64,000 nucleotides of DNA from Mycobacterium vicinigordonae (GTDB lineage Bacteria; Actinomycetota; Actinomycetes; Mycobacteriales; Mycobacteriaceae): positions 5,270,001-5,334,000 of the forward strand of contig NZ_CP059165.1 in assembly GCF_013466425.1 (NCBI RefSeq). Reading direction: 5' to 3'. Below the pieces are notes generated by a model. That model was not told the origin of the DNA. It made no database searches and saw only the letters and a list, made by a program, of their open reading frames with translations. A program made the translations under genes and the position numbers. Shown here piece after piece: positions 63,270-64,000 of this stretch. The stretch's first letter is position 1; each line of letters starts with the position of its first letter.

Positions 63270-63863
63270 ATGCCGACAGCTACCACGCCCGCCACCAAGC
63301 CACCGCGGGTCACCAAACGGCGCGCCGAAACGCGCGCCCGCCTTGTGGAGGCGGCCTTTCGGGTGTTCTCAGGTAAGGGCTACGGTCACGTGACCATTGA
63401 GGACGTGTGCCTGGCCGCCGGTTACACCCGTGGCGCGTTCTACTCCCAGTTCGAGAATCTCGAAGAACTGTTTTTCCTGCTGTACGACCAATGGGCCGCC
63501 CGTACCGCCGAACAGGTATCCACAGCGATGCAACACAGCACTGAGTTGCGCGGTGTGGTGGAACGCGTTGTGGACACCCTGTTCTTCGAGCGCGACTGGC
63601 TGCTCATCAAATTCGACTTCTTGCTGCACGCCGCGCGGCATCCCAAAGTCGCACACCGCTGGGACGCGCATCGGGCGCAGTTGCGCAACGTGATCGAGGA
63701 GCGACTGGTCGCTGCCGGGATCGCGTCCCACGAATCTGCCGATACCGCACGCGCGGTCATCGTCGCGTACGACGGGGTCAGCGCTCAGCTGCTGCTCGAC
63801 GGCGACGAGGCCAGCGCACGCGCCAGACTGAGTCAGGTGTTGAACGCAGTCCTGACGCAATAA
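63270..63863 (+). CDS. TetR family transcriptional regulator
   Basis: A 197-residue TetR regulator from ATG 63270 ([20 protein letters not shown]), with a basic N-terminal arm. The helix-turn-helix is at about residues 37-62 ([21 protein letters not shown]). The C-terminal ligand domain is helical. It lies between accD3 and prrA on the same strand, 113 bp after accD3. Targets are unknown, with the inverted repeat just upstream the best guess for a site. Confidence 0.9.
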   Translation: MPTATTPATKPPRVTKRRAETRARLVEAAFRVFSGKGYGHVTIEDVCLAAGYTRGAFYSQFENLEELFFLLYDQWAARTAEQVSTAMQHSTELRGVVERVVDTLFFERDWLLIKFDFLLHAARHPKVAHRWDAHRAQLRNVIEERLVAAGIASHESADTARAVIVAYDGVSAQLLLDGDEASARARLSQVLNAVLTQ

Positions 63864-63919
63864 CCGCCCCCGGGTTCCGCCTCCCACCGCCGCAACCGCC
63901 AATCAGGCAAGATAGGCGC

Positions 63920-64000
63920 ATGGACACTGGTGTCAACTCACCCCGGGTCTTGGTAGTCGACGACGACTCCGACGTGCTGGCTTCCCTGGAACGAGGGTTG
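63920..64000 (+). CDS. prrA: Response regulator PrrA, 5' fragment (cut by window)
   Basis: The first 27 codons from ATG 63920 read [20 protein letters not shown] and on to [17 protein letters not shown] is the beta-1 strand and acidic pocket of a receiver domain. The sequence and position match PrrA (Rv0903c), the regulator of the essential mycobacterial PrrA-PrrB two-component system. The rest of the gene lies beyond the right edge. Confidence 0.9.
   Translation, partial: MDTGVNSPRVLVVDDDSDVLASLERGL

Overview
This is chromosomal DNA of a slow-growing Mycobacterium close to the M. tuberculosis complex lineage (M. kansasii, M. gordonae, M. szulgai or M. marinum would all fit; the species cannot be fixed by eye). 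The evidence is high GC, frequent GTG/TTG starts, PE_PGRS and PPE genes, and gene content and order that follow, in inverted orientation, the M. tuberculosis block from Rv0939 to Rv0903c. Rv numbers below are recalled family matches, not database results.

Left part (1-23.5 kb): an FAH/MBL fusion protein (Rv0939-like), the NHEJ ligase LigD, an accessory insert (PPW-type PPE, TetR regulator, damaged methyltransferase, PfkB kinase), then the NHEJ partner Ku. Next is the phosphate locus: an 18-bp tandem repeat in front of pstS2, the kinase pknD, and the convergent pstS3-pstC2-pstA1 operon with no pstB ATPase gene. An SDR (behind a perfect KstR-type box), an NAD(P)-binding protein, mntH, a GGCT-fold protein and an F420-type oxidoreductase follow. 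A carotenoid oxygenase and a divergent TetR gene share a clear inverted-repeat operator.

Island (23.64-34.83 kb): an 11.2-kb integrated element sits in the 3' end of tRNA-Arg(CCT), bounded by a 31-bp direct repeat. It carries an excisionase-like protein, a single-chain nuclease-methylase plus separate specificity subunit (BcgI-like restriction-modification), a RecA-fold RepA-like ATPase, an iteron-like array with a nested hairpin, a zinc-knuckle protein of a type found near phage terminases, a phage capsid remnant and a tyrosine integrase. An IS3-family element with unusually long (about 53 bp) terminal inverted repeats cuts both the capsid and rep genes. The set looks like a phage-satellite or integrative replicon, partly wrecked by the IS. 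Its restriction genes are visibly AT-richer than the host. This is the best candidate for an undescribed system.

Right part (34.9-64 kb): two tandem SVP-type PPE genes, a roughly 1-kb stretch without a convincing gene, a Rieske oxygenase, an RhlE-like helicase, a DUF1275 membrane protein, and a DesA3-type desaturase with its reductase divergent from a PucR-type regulator. Then come a STAS protein, a coupled thiolase/carotenoid-oxygenase/VOC operon, a membrane protein, a double glyoxalase, a toxin-antitoxin pair, CtpE, a serine beta-lactamase-like lipoprotein, a 56-bp tandem repeat, a PE_PGRS gene with an exact 297-bp higher-order repeat, an MBL hydrolase, echA6, accD3, a TetR regulator and the start of prrA.

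The genes cover double-strand-break repair, phosphate uptake and its kinase, manganese import, lipid/sterol and apocarotenoid metabolism, and surface or secreted PE/PPE proteins, with one mobile island.
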